Positions 35,490 to 46,499 of a stretch of DNA of 64,000 nucleotides are shown in pieces. A program made the position numbers and the translations under genes. The notes beneath the pieces are model-generated. The model ran no database searches, was not told the origin of the DNA, and saw only the letters and a list, made by a program, of their open reading frames with translations. How positions within the stretch are numbered: the first letter of the stretch is position 1; the number at the start of each line of letters is the position of its first letter. Source of the stretch: Azolla caroliniana (lineage: Eukaryota; Polypodiophyta); the NCBI GenBank assembly GCA_043228905.1, contig JBHGNT010000007.1, positions 10,230,001-10,294,000 on the forward strand, written 5' to 3'.

Positions 35490-36959
35490 ATGGAAACAAT
35501 TGATCCAAAAAAGAGTAATGTGATGGTTGAATGTAATCATGAAAGGGAAGACATTGGAAGCTCTAAGAGGTTTAAGGGCATTGAGGAAATTAATGAGAAA
35601 AAAGCGACATATGCCGAAGTAATACATACAGTAGATAAGGTTGACAAGGATCATTGTAATTGGGATAATTTATGGGGAATTGCCAATACCTTATTGTCTG
35701 ATATTGTGGAAGAAAATGAAAATGCAGCAAAAGAATGCAATGATGAGGATGTGCATGATGTGGATGTTGATGCTAAGGCAGTGTTGCAATCATTTGATGT
35801 ATTCTATGATCGTGCAGTTATATTGTTTTTTATTGGGAAACTCCCATACATTAATTGGATTAAACAATGTTTGAACACAATCGTGTCACCAAATTGTGGT
35901 GAAAATATATATGCAGGACCACGAGGGTTTTATGATGTAGTGTTTCGTTCACTGGAACATCGAAGTACATTGTTGGTTAAAGTTCTGGTGTTTTTTGATA
36001 AACGATTGGTGCATGTAATGCAATGGTCCCCCGTTCTGGACTATCATGCTTTGTTGAAACAAGAATGCCCTGTTTGGGTAACAGTGGATTGTAAGCATGC
36101 TTTTTTATGGCCACTTTTACCAGAGTTGATGAGTCAAATGGGTAAAGTGTTGGTATCTCCACATGCAAATGCTACAAATAAGTGCAGATTTTGTGTGTTA
36201 TGGGATACAAGCCATAAGAGGCCAGGATGGGTGCATATGAACACACATGGAATGAAAAGACTTTGTTTCAAATTGAAGTTGGAGACATTTGCAGGTCACT
36301 GTTTTGGATGTGGTGAATGGGGTCACTTTATGGTAGAATGCCATCGTCATTGTCCTTCAACTATAGAGGTTCCTAATGAAGGGAATGGTAAGGAAGGAGT
36401 TGGGAGAGATGTTGGTGTGTTAGATATGGTGGTTGTTATGGATGAAGGAACATTATCTAGAGCAGACTATAAAGAGGTTTCACTTCAAGGTTTGGGCCTT
36501 AAGAATAAGGGAACTCAATCTATGGATATGGAAAAACAAAATTGGGTGGTTATAGATAAGGGGAAAAAACTGTTGGATAGAACTAGTAATGATGTTGTTG
36601 TTGAAAAAGATTGGCATCAAGTTAAGGGCAAGTCAAAGGGCAAATCAATGAATATGCAACGTAATAGTTTGCCCATTACTCGTGAGACTACTTGGAAAAA
36701 TAATTCAGGAACTAGGGAGGGACCTCAAAAAGGTCCTTGGCAAAGACAATTTAGGGATAAGGGATTACCCCTTCACCTTCAATTTGATTCATTGGTACAG
36801 GTTGTTAATTCATCGAATTTGCGAGGTTTCTGTCAAGCGGGAGAACCTAAACAAAAGAGTTCGATAGAAAACACTAAGGATGTGGTGCATGAAAATCCAT
36901 ATGCAGCATTGGAACATGCTTTGACTAGTTTCATGACATCGGAGCAAGTGCACCCATAA
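35490..36959 (+). CDS. L-C ORF1: RNA-binding protein with DUF4283-like domain and CCHC knuckle
   Basis: This is an uninterrupted frame of 489 residues from METIDPKK. The frame is open further upstream to 35,268, but the L-D copy also starts at the corresponding Met (42,083), so I prefer 35,490. The central domain has FDVFYDRAVILFFIGKLPYI, GPRGFYDVVFRSLEHR, VMQWSPVLDY and PVWVTVDC, the pattern of the DUF4283-type domain of plant LINE ORF1 proteins. It is followed by CFGCGEWGHFMVEC, a complete CX2CX4HX4C zinc knuckle. The rest is hydrophilic and lysine-rich. Its likely role is binding the LINE RNA as part of the RNP. It lies 13 bases upstream of ORF2. It is transposon protein, not a host gene. 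Confidence 0.85.
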   Translation: METIDPKKSNVMVECNHEREDIGSSKRFKGIEEINEKKATYAEVIHTVDKVDKDHCNWDNLWGIANTLLSDIVEENENAAKECNDEDVHDVDVDAKAVLQSFDVFYDRAVILFFIGKLPYINWIKQCLNTIVSPNCGENIYAGPRGFYDVVFRSLEHRSTLLVKVLVFFDKRLVHVMQWSPVLDYHALLKQECPVWVTVDCKHAFLWPLLPELMSQMGKVLVSPHANATNKCRFCVLWDTSHKRPGWVHMNTHGMKRLCFKLKLETFAGHCFGCGEWGHFMVECHRHCPSTIEVPNEGNGKEGVGRDVGVLDMVVVMDEGTLSRADYKEVSLQGLGLKNKGTQSMDMEKQNWVVIDKGKKLLDRTSNDVVVEKDWHQVKGKSKGKSMNMQRNSLPITRETTWKNNSGTREGPQKGPWQRQFRDKGLPLHLQFDSLVQVVNSSNLRGFCQAGEPKQKSSIENTKDVVHENPYAALEHALTSFMTSEQVHP

Positions 36960-36972
36960 CATTGTTGATTGA

Positions 36973-39900
36973 ATGAAAGTGGTAACATGGAATGTGAGAG
37001 GGGCATGTTCTCCTCATAAGAAGTATATATTATGGCAAACTTTGTTAAGTAAAGAATGGGATATATTATGTGCAGTTGAGCAGAAGTGTCATGAGTTAGC
37101 AGGATCCACAGTTCATTTGCGTGGATATTCATCATTCTATGCAGGACATCTTAATAATCATTATTCAGGTGTGGTATTAATTGTGCGAGATAAATATTAT
37201 CCTCGGGTGGTGCATAATGATCCTTATGGTCGGTTTTTGGTTCTAGAAATCACTTTTTTTGGTGAGGTTGTGTGGGTGGTTGAGATTTATGCCCCTAACC
37301 AAGCCACTCAACATATTGCATTATGGGGCTCACTCCATCAACCCTATGTGTGGGCTACCCAGGATTACTTATGGGTGATTTTAACATGTGTGTTGATGCA
37401 TCTCAATCTACGTCTGAACATTCAATCATGGATGATCTTGAGCAACTTGCTTGGGATTCATTGGCTATGGAGGTTCTGATGTTGGATGTTTGGACATGGT
37501 TCCATGGAAATGATCCATGTTTTACTTTCCAATCCGCTCAACATAGACAAACATGGAGTCGGTTAGATAGAATGTATATGATGCATAATGATTCCTTTTT
37601 ACCGACATCACTTCGTATGGCAGTTTTACAAGATGTAGGAACTTCAGATCACTTTCCTATTTGTTTGGAGTTTTGTGGTCATGCAATTGACATGTATAAA
37701 TCCTTACTTGGAAAGCCTCCATTACACTTTAACTCTTCTCTTTTGCTTCAACCTCACTTTGATTCTCTCATGGAACAAATTTTGGTAAATTTTTCACAAG
37801 AAGTGAATCTTAAAGGAGTTAAAGCATGGGAAATCACGTTACAAAATGTTAAGATCATTCATCGTATGTATGGAGTAACCAATGCTCAACGAAGAAGAGG
37901 TATTCTTCTACAATTCTCACAAGTTCTCTCTAGGTGTAATGCGTTATTGATACGTTCACCATTAGATGAGGAACTTTTGGATATCCAAAGTCAATTGCAT
38001 GTTATTATTTCTCAGTTGCAATGCCAAAGTTATCGTTATACGAAGATGCAACAATTGAGGGATGGGCTCATAGATAATCAATGTCAATCTCATTTGTTTT
38101 TCCAAGCCTTACATCCTACTTATACTCGATCTAATGTGGTACATGTGAAGCAAGGGGATGAATGGATAGTGGATCCTACTAAAATAATTGACATATGTGT
38201 TCATTACTTTGAGGAGTTGATTGGCCCACAATTGTTAATGACAAATGAGGTGAGTAGAGCACGTCATGAGTTTTATGATGTGGTTGGATGTGTTGTGCAT
38301 GACCTCATTAGTCATGAATAGGATGCGGATTTCACCGAGGATGAGGTGGACACAGTTTTAAGGCATCTTCCTAGTGGTAAGAGCCCTGGTTGGGATGGCT
38401 TGAAAAATGAAGTTTTTAAGCCATATTCGAACATTTTAAAGGGGCCCTTAACTTTGATGTTTCAAAATTCTTGGGATTCTGGTCATATGCCTCAAGCTTG
38501 GAAGGTTGGTCTAGTTAAATTAGTTCCAAAGGTGGCATCTCCAGAGTCATTTCATCAATGGAGACCTATTTCTTTGATGGGGGGGTTGTATAAGATATTT
38601 ACAAAGGTCTTGGCAAATAAATTACAAAAGTATTTGCCAAAGTTGATACATCCCGCCCAATATGGTTTTATTGCAAGTAGGAATATATTGCATAATGTGT
38701 TGAATGTTCAAATGGCCATGGATTATGCTCGAAACACTCATCAAGAATTGATTATGGTGCAATTAGATTTGGAGAAAGCTTATGATCATGTTAATTGGTC
38801 TTTTGTTTCTGGGTTAATGCATACAATGGGCTTTGGACCTCATATGTCTTGCCTCATATTTTTATTAGGACAAGATGCGGTGTCTCAAGTCATGCTTAAT
38901 GGGGGCGTTACATCAGATATTGCCCTTACAAGATCCATTCGTCAAGGATGCCCTATTAGCCCGTTGTTGTTTGCTATTGTTAGTCATCCATTGTTAGTGA
39001 TGCTATCAAGGCTTGCAACCTTCCGTCTGGAGGGCAACTAGTTGCACAAGCTTTGGTAGATGATTCTTTCATATTTCTATAAGCCACACGAGAGAATCTT
39101 GAGAAGGGGATGCTTGTATGGAACCAATTTGCGTTGGCTTCCGGATTACATATTAATTGGAGGAAGTCTAGTCTCATATCATGTACTGAAAGGGATTTGG
39201 AATGTTTAGGATGGCAAAGATCCATGGTGAAGAAAGGCTCTATTTTTCGACACTTGGGTTATCCATTAGGAATGAATGTTACAAATGATCAATTGATTGA
39301 ATGGATGTCTAGTAAGTTGAGGGATAAGTTCATGTATTGGAAATCACAATCTTGGCCATTTCATGTACGTTTGAAGGTTGTACAATGTATTATGGAACCT
39401 ATGATATTATATTACTTGCCATTGCTACCATGGACAAAGAAGGCTTTGCATTCTATTTTGCAACCTCTTCAATATTTGTTGTGGAAGAAGAGGGATAAGA
39501 TGGGAATCACTTGGGTTGCATGGAACATCTAGAAACTCCTAAGCGCTTGGGGGGAGCTGGAATATTGAACTTATCTAAGCCATGTGTTCAAACTCACAAC
39601 CATGGATATCTATTGTTCAATATTTCATTGAGAACAAGGGTTTAACACATGGGAGGACAACAATTAAGGCTTCATGGTGGCAATTACTAAATGGATGTAT
39701 TTCACGTAGGATTCCAGGCTCTACATGTGTTCAACACTTGGTTACCTCATGGCAAGAAGCACTCTTGTTATGTGTATGGAAACCATCATCTAGTAGAGAG
39801 CATTGTAATTCTTTGCAAAAAGAGTTACTTGTGTCTTCTCAGTTATTATGTTGGCTAGGAAAGGAGAGATTGCGCTCTCAATTTAATCGTTTGTTTCGTT

Positions 39901-40390
39901 TGGGGGTCAAAGAGGTGGGAGATATAGTTGAGGCTCCATCTCAAAGAATTTTGGAGTTTGTTGAAGTGCGACAATTATGGGTTTATTTGGCAACAACTAC
40001 AAAATATTCCATTGATGCAAGGACCCTTACCTCTACAAGCAGGAGAACAACCGTGGATTGATTGGTGTTTAAAGGGACAAACATCGTTGTTACAAGTGAC
40101 TACTGATCTTTTGTATCATTGCTCTGTTGAGTCTCTTGGATGGTTATCATCTAAGGCTGAAGAAGAATGGAGATTACACAAATCTGATCATGGGTGGTGG
40201 CAAATCTTACAACGTAGTTGGCATTCTAAATTGCCACTTGTAGCAAAGGTCTTCATTTGGAGAGTTTTGATTGGAGGATTGCCTTTGGGATTAGCTCTAA
40301 AGTGTCGTGGACTAGCAATGGGTAATTGTTTTTTTTTTGCACAGTTCAAATGGAAGATAGTACTCATCTATTTATACAATGTTCGATTGT
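36973..40390 (+). pseudogene. L-C ORF2: endonuclease/reverse transcriptase
   Basis: MKVVTWNVRGACSPHKKYIL opens an APE-like endonuclease with the catalytic Asn, followed by LCAVEQKC (Glu), MGDFNMCVDAS (Asp and Asn) and GTSDHFPICLEF (His). A frameshift lies near 37,320. The frame at 37,323-38,321 ends in TAG. The RT at 38,346-39,041 has KSPGWDGLKNEVFK, FHQWRPISLMGGLYKIFTKV, VQLDLEKAYDHVNW (motif A Asp) and IRQGCPISPLLFAIV. It breaks just before the catalytic box, which reads ALVDDSF near 39,055. The thumb is at 39,110-39,535 and the zf-RVT-like end at 39,928-40,390. At least four stops or shifts make it inactive. Confidence 0.85.
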
Positions 40391-40855
40391 TGTCTGCCGG
40401 AATAGTAACCGATGGACAAGAGCGCAGAAATATAGAATATAGTAATATTGTAACGCATGTCAACGGTTCACGCGGGAAGCGTGAATGGCTAAAAGACCTG
40501 CGTATATAAAGGGCAAAAAACCTCTGATAGAGGTAGCGTGTAATTTTGAAAGTAAAAGGCATATCTTAATAGAGTTCTATCTTCTCTGATCTCTGTGCGT
40601 ATCTGTGGTTAATGTACTGTGTGTTTGTGATTCTTGGTGGTGTAACGCAATCGTAAGAGCGTAGGCGTGAGTAACAGTGGGGTTGCTAGTCCACTGTCTC
40701 AGGAGTTTGGTTGTAGCTGTCTCCCTTATACGCTACTAGGATACGGGAGGTATCCCACTAAGTAATACGCTACGACGCTACCATTTGTTGCAACACAGTC
40801 ACTTTGAGGTCTAGGTCGAAGGACTGACCGTAGACCGTGTTCCTAATCAGTAACA
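40391..40855 (+). mobile_element. 5' LTR of the gag-only element
   Basis: It starts TGTCTGCCGG at the break in L-C and ends TAACA. A TATATAAAG box lies near 40,503-40,511. The end is supported by the repeat of its last 21 bases at 41,845. The sequence after it (CTTTTGGCACGC) is the likely primer site but does not match the initiator-Met tRNA, unlike all Copia elements here. Confidence 0.7.
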
Positions 40856-41136
40856 CTTTTGGCACGCTTGGTGATCTGTGTTTTCTCACAGACGAACAAC
40901 GGCGAATGGATGTTTAGCCGCAGACGACCCAGAGAACCAACACGACACGACCGACCAATCACACGGTCCATCACACGCCAGGCAGAGGAGCGCGCACGAC
41001 AGAAACCAAAGACCTCAGTGATACCCGTCGGGGCCACAAAGACGGTTTCTTGCTCCCCAAATACCTCGACGAGACGCAGGAAGCACGCTCACCACAAAAA
41101 CACTGTGGTCTTTCCCTGCCCGCCATAACATCCAGC

Positions 41137-41814
41137 ATGGCCTTTTCTTATCCCCACTTCAACAGCAAAACCGACGCCGCAACCCACATTAGACTGTTCC
41201 TAAATGTCTGGAATGCAAAGCACATGGCGCAGAGCCTTTCCGAAGTAGTAGCGCACCAATCCAAAATGACGGAGTTCGGATTAACCTTGGATGGGAGAGC
41301 AATCACGACCTTCGACCAGCTGCAATCAACCTTTTTGCGTTTTTTTCATCGGAGGGTGCCGCAACGCGAAATCCTCGGGTAGTTTTACACAATTAAACAG
41401 TTGCTGACCGAGACGGTAACAAATTTCAGTTTACGCTTCCAAAATCTACGACGGAAATTAGAATGGGGCCCGATGGAGGACGAGGCTCGGGAGACATTTC
41501 TGGTAGCATTACGACGACCCATACGGACAATGCTCAACAACAATAGCGTGAAAGGGGAAACGACCGATATGGTCATAGAACGAGCGTTACAGCTCGAGTT
41601 GGACGAAGAAGAGGAAAGGTTTTCCATGTCCTCATTACGACAAGCGTTACCTCAGGACGAGGAACGACATTTTCGCCAGGCGATCCAGTGCACTATTTGC
41701 TTAAATTCGGGGCATTCCGCAGTTGAATGCAACATGCGAATCCACTGTCCAATCTGTCACTCGAAAGCTCACATAGTTGAGTAGTGCGAGTACAATATGT
41801 TGAACAGATCCACA
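41137..41814 (+). pseudogene. Ty3-type gag with two zinc knuckles
   Basis: From MAFSYPHFNSK the frame carries a Retrotrans_gag-type domain (DAATHIRLFLNVWNAKHM, then FDQLQSTFLRFFHRR, NFSLRFQNLRRKLEWGP, RETFLVALRRPIRTML). One in-frame TAG lies at 41,380. A CX2CX4HX4C knuckle, CTICLNSGHSAVEC, and a second, CPICHSKAHIVE then TAG then C, close the protein. The second TAG replaces one residue of that knuckle. No protease motif follows. Confidence 0.8.
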
Positions 41815-42082
41815 CCCACAGTATGCAGGAATCTCAGCTTTGGGCCGTGTTCCTAATCGGTAACATACAAATTGATGGCGTTTGAGTTCGAGTAATAGTG
41901 TTGAAACATGTTTTTGATATAACTTTGTACTCAGAACTCTGTTTTTTATGATTTTTGGTTCGTTGCAAATCTCGTTTTGAGAACTTTCTAAGGATTATTT
42001 GGAAGTTAAGTTTCATCGTCGTTACAAGAAGCCACAATGAAAATTGTCATCGTCTCAGGTTAGTTCTCTCAATCTCTATTAG

Positions 42083-43600
42083 GATGGCTGACACAACAAC
42101 AAGAAGTGAGTTGATGATTGTTGATGGATGTGGTAGTAATGATGGTTGTGAAAATTATAAGAGGCAAAAATGTATTGATGCTACAGAGTATGAGAAAACA
42201 TCATATGCTGCTATTCTTGGTGGGAAAGATGTTATTGGAGATGATTATGATATTGATAGTTGTGATTTTGTTAAGGCTTTGCTTTTTGATTTTATGGAAA
42301 AAAATTAGAAAGATGCTAAATATTGTGTGGAGGAGGATTTTGTAGAGGTGGTGATGGAGACCAAATCTATGTTAGGAACTTTGACAGGTTCTATGATCGT
42401 GGTGTTATTTTGTATTTCACTAGCAAACTTCCTTTGGTATCATGGATTAAGCAGTGGTTGAATTCATTCATAATGCCTAATTGTGTTGAGGATGTGTATG
42501 TGGGTCCAAGAGGTTTCTATGATATGGTTTTTTGATTGTCAGAACACCGTACGACTTTGATGGCAAAGGTACCAATCTTTTTTGATAGAAGATTAGTGCA
42601 TGTGATGGAATGGGTTCCGATGGTGGATTATAAAGGTTTGTTAAAACAACAATGTCCAATTTGGGTGACTGTTGATTGTAGTAACTCATTCTTTTGGGAT
42701 TTACTACCAGGATTGATGTCTCAAATTGGTAAAGTTTTGGTTGCGCATGTTAATTCGTTGAACAAATGTAGATTTTGCATGTTAGGGATACAAGTTGTAA
42801 ACTTCCAAGATGGTTGAGTATAGATACATCTCGATTTGGCCGATTTCGTTTTAAGCTTCAATGGGAGACTTTGCAGGACATTGTATTTTAAATGTGGTAA
42901 ATTGGGGCATTTTATAGCTGAATGCCAATATCATGGTGAACTATCCCTGGAAAATTATGTCAAAAGGAAAAATAAGGAAGATGTTGAGAAGGATATTGTC
43001 TCAATGGTTGATATAGTCATGGATGAGGAAACATCTCATGGGTTAGAGCGAGATCCTAAAGTTCATGGCCATGTCAAAGGTGTTGGGGAGGAGAATGGAG
43101 CACGTATTAATGATGACCCCAATGTTGAAGATGGAGAGTGGCATCAAGTGAAGCATAAGATAAAAGGGAAGGGTGTTGCCGTACAAAGGGACACAAAAAA
43201 TACTAACGGTAAGGCATTACCAAAAGATAATTTGTGATTGAATGAGGGCGTTAAGAAAAATCCTTGGTAGAAACAAGTGTGAAATTAGAGAGTGTCCAAC
43301 CAATTACAATTTGATTCTTCAGGAAGGGTGGTGCCACCTCAATTAAATCAAGGACTTCGTTCTAGTGGATCTAGACAACAAAACCTTATTATTGGTGGAG
43401 GGGATGTAGTACAAACAAATCCTTATGCAACTCTTGAACAAGTAGTTAGTACATTCATGAATACACTTGTTAATAAGGAGCAAGTTCTTACAAAAGGTGT
43501 TAAATCAAAGCGGTATCATGGAATATGTGAGGGGCATCTTCTCCTCATAAGAAATATATATTATGGAAAACTTTATTTGATAAAGAATGGGATGTTTTAT
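42083..43600 (+). pseudogene. L-D ORF1 pseudogene
   Basis: It begins MADTTTRSELMIVDG and contains the DUF4283-like blocks FDRFYDRGVILYFTSKLPLV, GPRGFYDMVF, VMEWVPMVDYKGLLKQQCPI and a knuckle with the first Cys replaced (YFKCGKLGHFIAEC). The reading frame is broken at about 42,308, 42,533, 42,815, 43,237 and 43,270. The zinc knuckle reads Y-F-K-C instead of C-F-K-C. Confidence 0.8.
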
Positions 43601-45848
43601 GTGTAGTTGAACATAAGTGTCATGATTTAGTAGGATTTGTGTTACATTTGTGTGGATATTCCACATATTATGCAGGACAGTTATCTCATCATTATTCAGG
43701 GGTAGCCATGATTATTCACGATTTGTTTTGTCCACATATAGTCTATAATGATCCATATGGACGTTTTTGGTGATGGAAGACAAGTATTTTGAGGATTTGA
43801 TATGGTTGGTAGGAATCTATGCAGTAATGCTAATCAACGCATTGAGTTATGGTCTTCAATGTATCCACGGTTATTAGTGGGTTGTGCTGGTTTGTTAATA
43901 GGTGATTTTAATATGTGTGTTGATGCTTCGCAATCTACTTCACGATTCTCATTGATGGATTCTCTTGAGCAAGCAATTTGGGACAAATTGGCATCAAAGG
44001 TTTTGAAGTTGGATGTATGGAAATGGTTGCATCAAGATGAGGTTGGGTTTACATTTCAGTCTATGCAATATAAGGAAACATGGAGTCAGTTAGATAGAAT
44101 GTATGTTATGCATGCTGACTCCTTTTTGCCATAGATGCTTAATATGTCAATTATGCAAGAGGTTGTGACATCGGATCATTTTCCCATATGTTTTTGAATT
44201 TAATAAGCATGGGGTAGATATGTACAAAATATTGCTTGATTGAGTTCCTTTGAGGTTTAATTCCTTATTTGATGCCTATATGCAACAAAATTTTGGCATG
44301 TTTTCAAAACAAGTTATTTCAAAAAGGATGATATGCATGGGATACAACACTACAAAACATTAGTGATATTCATCGTATGTATGGTATGTATGACTAATGC
44401 TAAAAGACGTAAGAAATTGATTGATAAGTTTTCACATATTCTTATGCGATGCAATGTACTATTGATGAATAATCCGCATGATGAAGAGCTTTTGGATCTT
44501 CAAGTTCAAGTACAAGACATTGTGAAGAATTTGCCTTGTCAAAATTATCAACAGACAAGCCTATGTCAGTTAAAGGAGGGATTTATAGATAACCAATCAC
44601 AATCTCATATGTTTTTTCAAGGATTAAGACCATCATATGCTCATTCGAATGTGGTACAAATTAAGATCAGGGATGACATTGTTGTAGACCCAATCAAGGT
44701 TATGTATTACTTATTTTAAGAATTTGATTGGGCTAGTGTTAATTATTAATGAGGATGTGTTGAAAGCATGGCAAGAGTTTATAATGTAATTGGGTGTGTC
44801 GTGAATACAAATATCTGTCAAGAATTGGATGCTGATTTTGAAGAAGCTGAGGTGGAAAAGGTATTGTTACACCTTCCAAATGGTAAAAACCCTAGTTGGG
44901 ATGGTATTACAAATGAAGTTTTTAAGAAGTATGATGGCATGCTTAAGAGTCCATTCACACAAATGTTTCAACAATGTTGGGATTCTGGTTTCATGCCTGA
45001 GAGTTGGAAGGCGTGCTTAATCAAATTGACTCCAAAAGTACCATCTCCGGAGTCATTTCATCAATGGAGGCCTATTTCATTGATGGGAGGGTTGCACATA
45101 GTGTTTGCAAAGATATTGTCCAACAGACTTAAGAAATTCTTACCTCGACTTATTCATCCATCTCAATATGGTTTTATTGTAGGTAGAAATATATTGCATA
45201 ATGTTTTGAATGTTCAAATGGCTATTGATTATTCTCGACATACACATCAAGAAATGGTTATGGTGCAATTAGATTTGGAAAAAACGTATGATCATGTTAA
45301 TTGGTCTTTCTTCTCAAGTGTGATGTATCATATGGGGTTTGGTCCTCGTATGTGGTGACTTATCTTTTTGCTAGGGCAAAATGCAACCTTGCGTGTGATG
45401 CTTAATGGCGGAGTTACTCCGAAAGTGTTTCTTAATGGCTGTTGATTATTCTCGACATACACATCAAGAAATGGTTATGGTGCAATTAGATTTGGAAAAA
45501 ACGTATGATCATGTTAATTGGTATTTCCTCTCAGGTGTGATGTATCATATGGGGTTTGGTCCTCGTATGTGGCGACTTATCTTTTTGCTAGGGAAAAATG
45601 CAACCTTGTGTGTGATGCTTAATGGCGGAGTTACTTTGAAAGTGTTTCTTACTATATCTGTGCAGCAAGGATATCCACTAAACCCATTGTTATTTGTTAT
45701 TGTTACACATCCTTTGTTAGCAATGTTGTCAAATCTTGCGGCCAGTGGTGATATTGTGGGTTTGCATCTTCCTTCTGGTGGACAATTGATGGCACAAGCA
45801 TTGACTGATGATCCTTTTATGTTTTTACAAGCCTTAAAAGAAAATCTT
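43515..45848 (+). pseudogene. L-D ORF2, part before Cop6
   Basis: Endonuclease pieces (LIGDFNMCVDASQSTSRFSL at 43,880-43,940) and the RT (NPSWDGITNEVFKKY, FHQWRPISLMGGLHIVFAKI, VQLDLEKTYDHVNW) are in several frames. A 217-bp tandem duplication (45,227-45,660) repeats the RT palm motif A and shifts the frame. The catalytic box reads ALTDDPFMFL at about 45,800. Cop6 enters after LKENLES. Confidence 0.8.
45227..45660. repeat. 217-bp tandem duplication within the L-D RT
   Basis: GATTATTCTCGACATACACA starts both copies (45,227 and 45,444). Each includes the motif A codons (DLEKTYDHVNW). The unit is not a multiple of three. Confidence 0.9.
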
Positions 45849-45853
45849 GAAAG

Positions 45854-46173
45854 TGTTGGGAAAATCGGTCTCTCCGGATGGGATCCGGTGATGAATAAAG
45901 AGGACCCGGTGAGAACCGAAAGAGATCCGGAAACCGGAGGAGATCCTGTGAGAACTGAAAGAGAGCTGGTGAGAACCGGAAGAGATCCGGAAACCGGATC
46001 GGTGGACCCGGTGAGAACCGGAAGAGAAGACAGATTTGTGAATATGTCTTGAATAAGCCCATTGAGGCTATATTTGTAAATCGCCCTAAGTTCATATAAC
46101 TATAAATATGACTTAGGGCAATCACTTTATGGTAGAGCATGATTGTGTTGTTGTCATATCGCTGTAACTGTTG

Positions 46174-46223
<50 letters not shown>

Positions 46224-46470
46224 TACTCTGTCGTAGCTGCCATTGTGCGAAGAAATAGAGCTCGAGGTCGTTGCCTCCAAGTATATGATTGTATCCCTTT
46301 CTCTTCATAGTGATAGTTCGGAGTCTGTGGGCTCCCGCGGTTTTTCCACGTAAACATCATGTGTCATTTTTTCCTTGTGTACTCTCCACTCCCCATTTCT
46401 GTGTTTGATTCTTATAGAAGTGTTTTACTACTCGGTTGTGGCCGGGCAATATTCCGCGCATTTCTCTTCA
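45854..46470 (+). mobile_element. Cop6 5' LTR
   Basis: U3 contains repeats of GTGAGAACCGGAAGAGATCC, more copies than in the 3' LTR, which explains most of the 51-bp length difference. A TATAAATA box lies near 46,102 and (GA)n follows at 46,177-46,220. The LTR ends TTTCTCTTCA. Confidence 0.92.
46177..46220. repeat. (GA)n in the Cop6 5' LTR
   Basis: Pure GA about 75 bases after the TATA-like box. The 3' LTR has a shorter tract at 50,326-50,360. Confidence 0.95.
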
Positions 46471-46473
46471 AAC

Positions 46474-46485
46474 TGGTATCAGAGC
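46474..46485 (+). other. Cop6 primer-binding site (tRNA-iMet)
   Basis: TGGTATCAGAGC, a perfect match to the initiator-Met site, three bases after the LTR end. Confidence 0.92.
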
Positions 46486-46499
46486 GAACAACACAGGAA

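Larger units (their letters stand above)
35130..40390 (+). mobile_element. L-C: near full-length L1-like LINE
   Basis: The order is a 5' UTR from about 35,130, ORF1 (35,490-36,959), a 13-base gap, then ORF2 from 36,973. The body is cut at 40,390, where a gag-only LTR element starts inside the zf-RVT-like coding region. ORF1 is open; ORF2 has several lesions. It is the only LINE here with both ORF starts. Confidence 0.88.
40391..41865 (+). mobile_element. TR-GAG-like LTR element with gag only
   Basis: This is a 465-bp LTR (40,391-40,855; TGTCTGCC...TAACA), a leader, one gag frame and then directly the last 21 bases of a second LTR (41,845-41,865, CCGTGTTCCTAATC then GGTAACA against AGTAACA in the 5' LTR). 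There is no protease, RT, RNase H or integrase. The left flank is L-C coding sequence. The right flank is the 5' UTR of L-D. No target-site duplication is seen. An internal deletion of a larger element is the alternative to a true gag-only family. Confidence 0.7.

Noticed and set aside
35268-36959. Host zinc-knuckle RNA-binding protein
   Set aside because: The open frame is followed after 13 bases by a LINE endonuclease/RT ORF2, and a decayed copy has the same context at 42,083. It is LINE ORF1.
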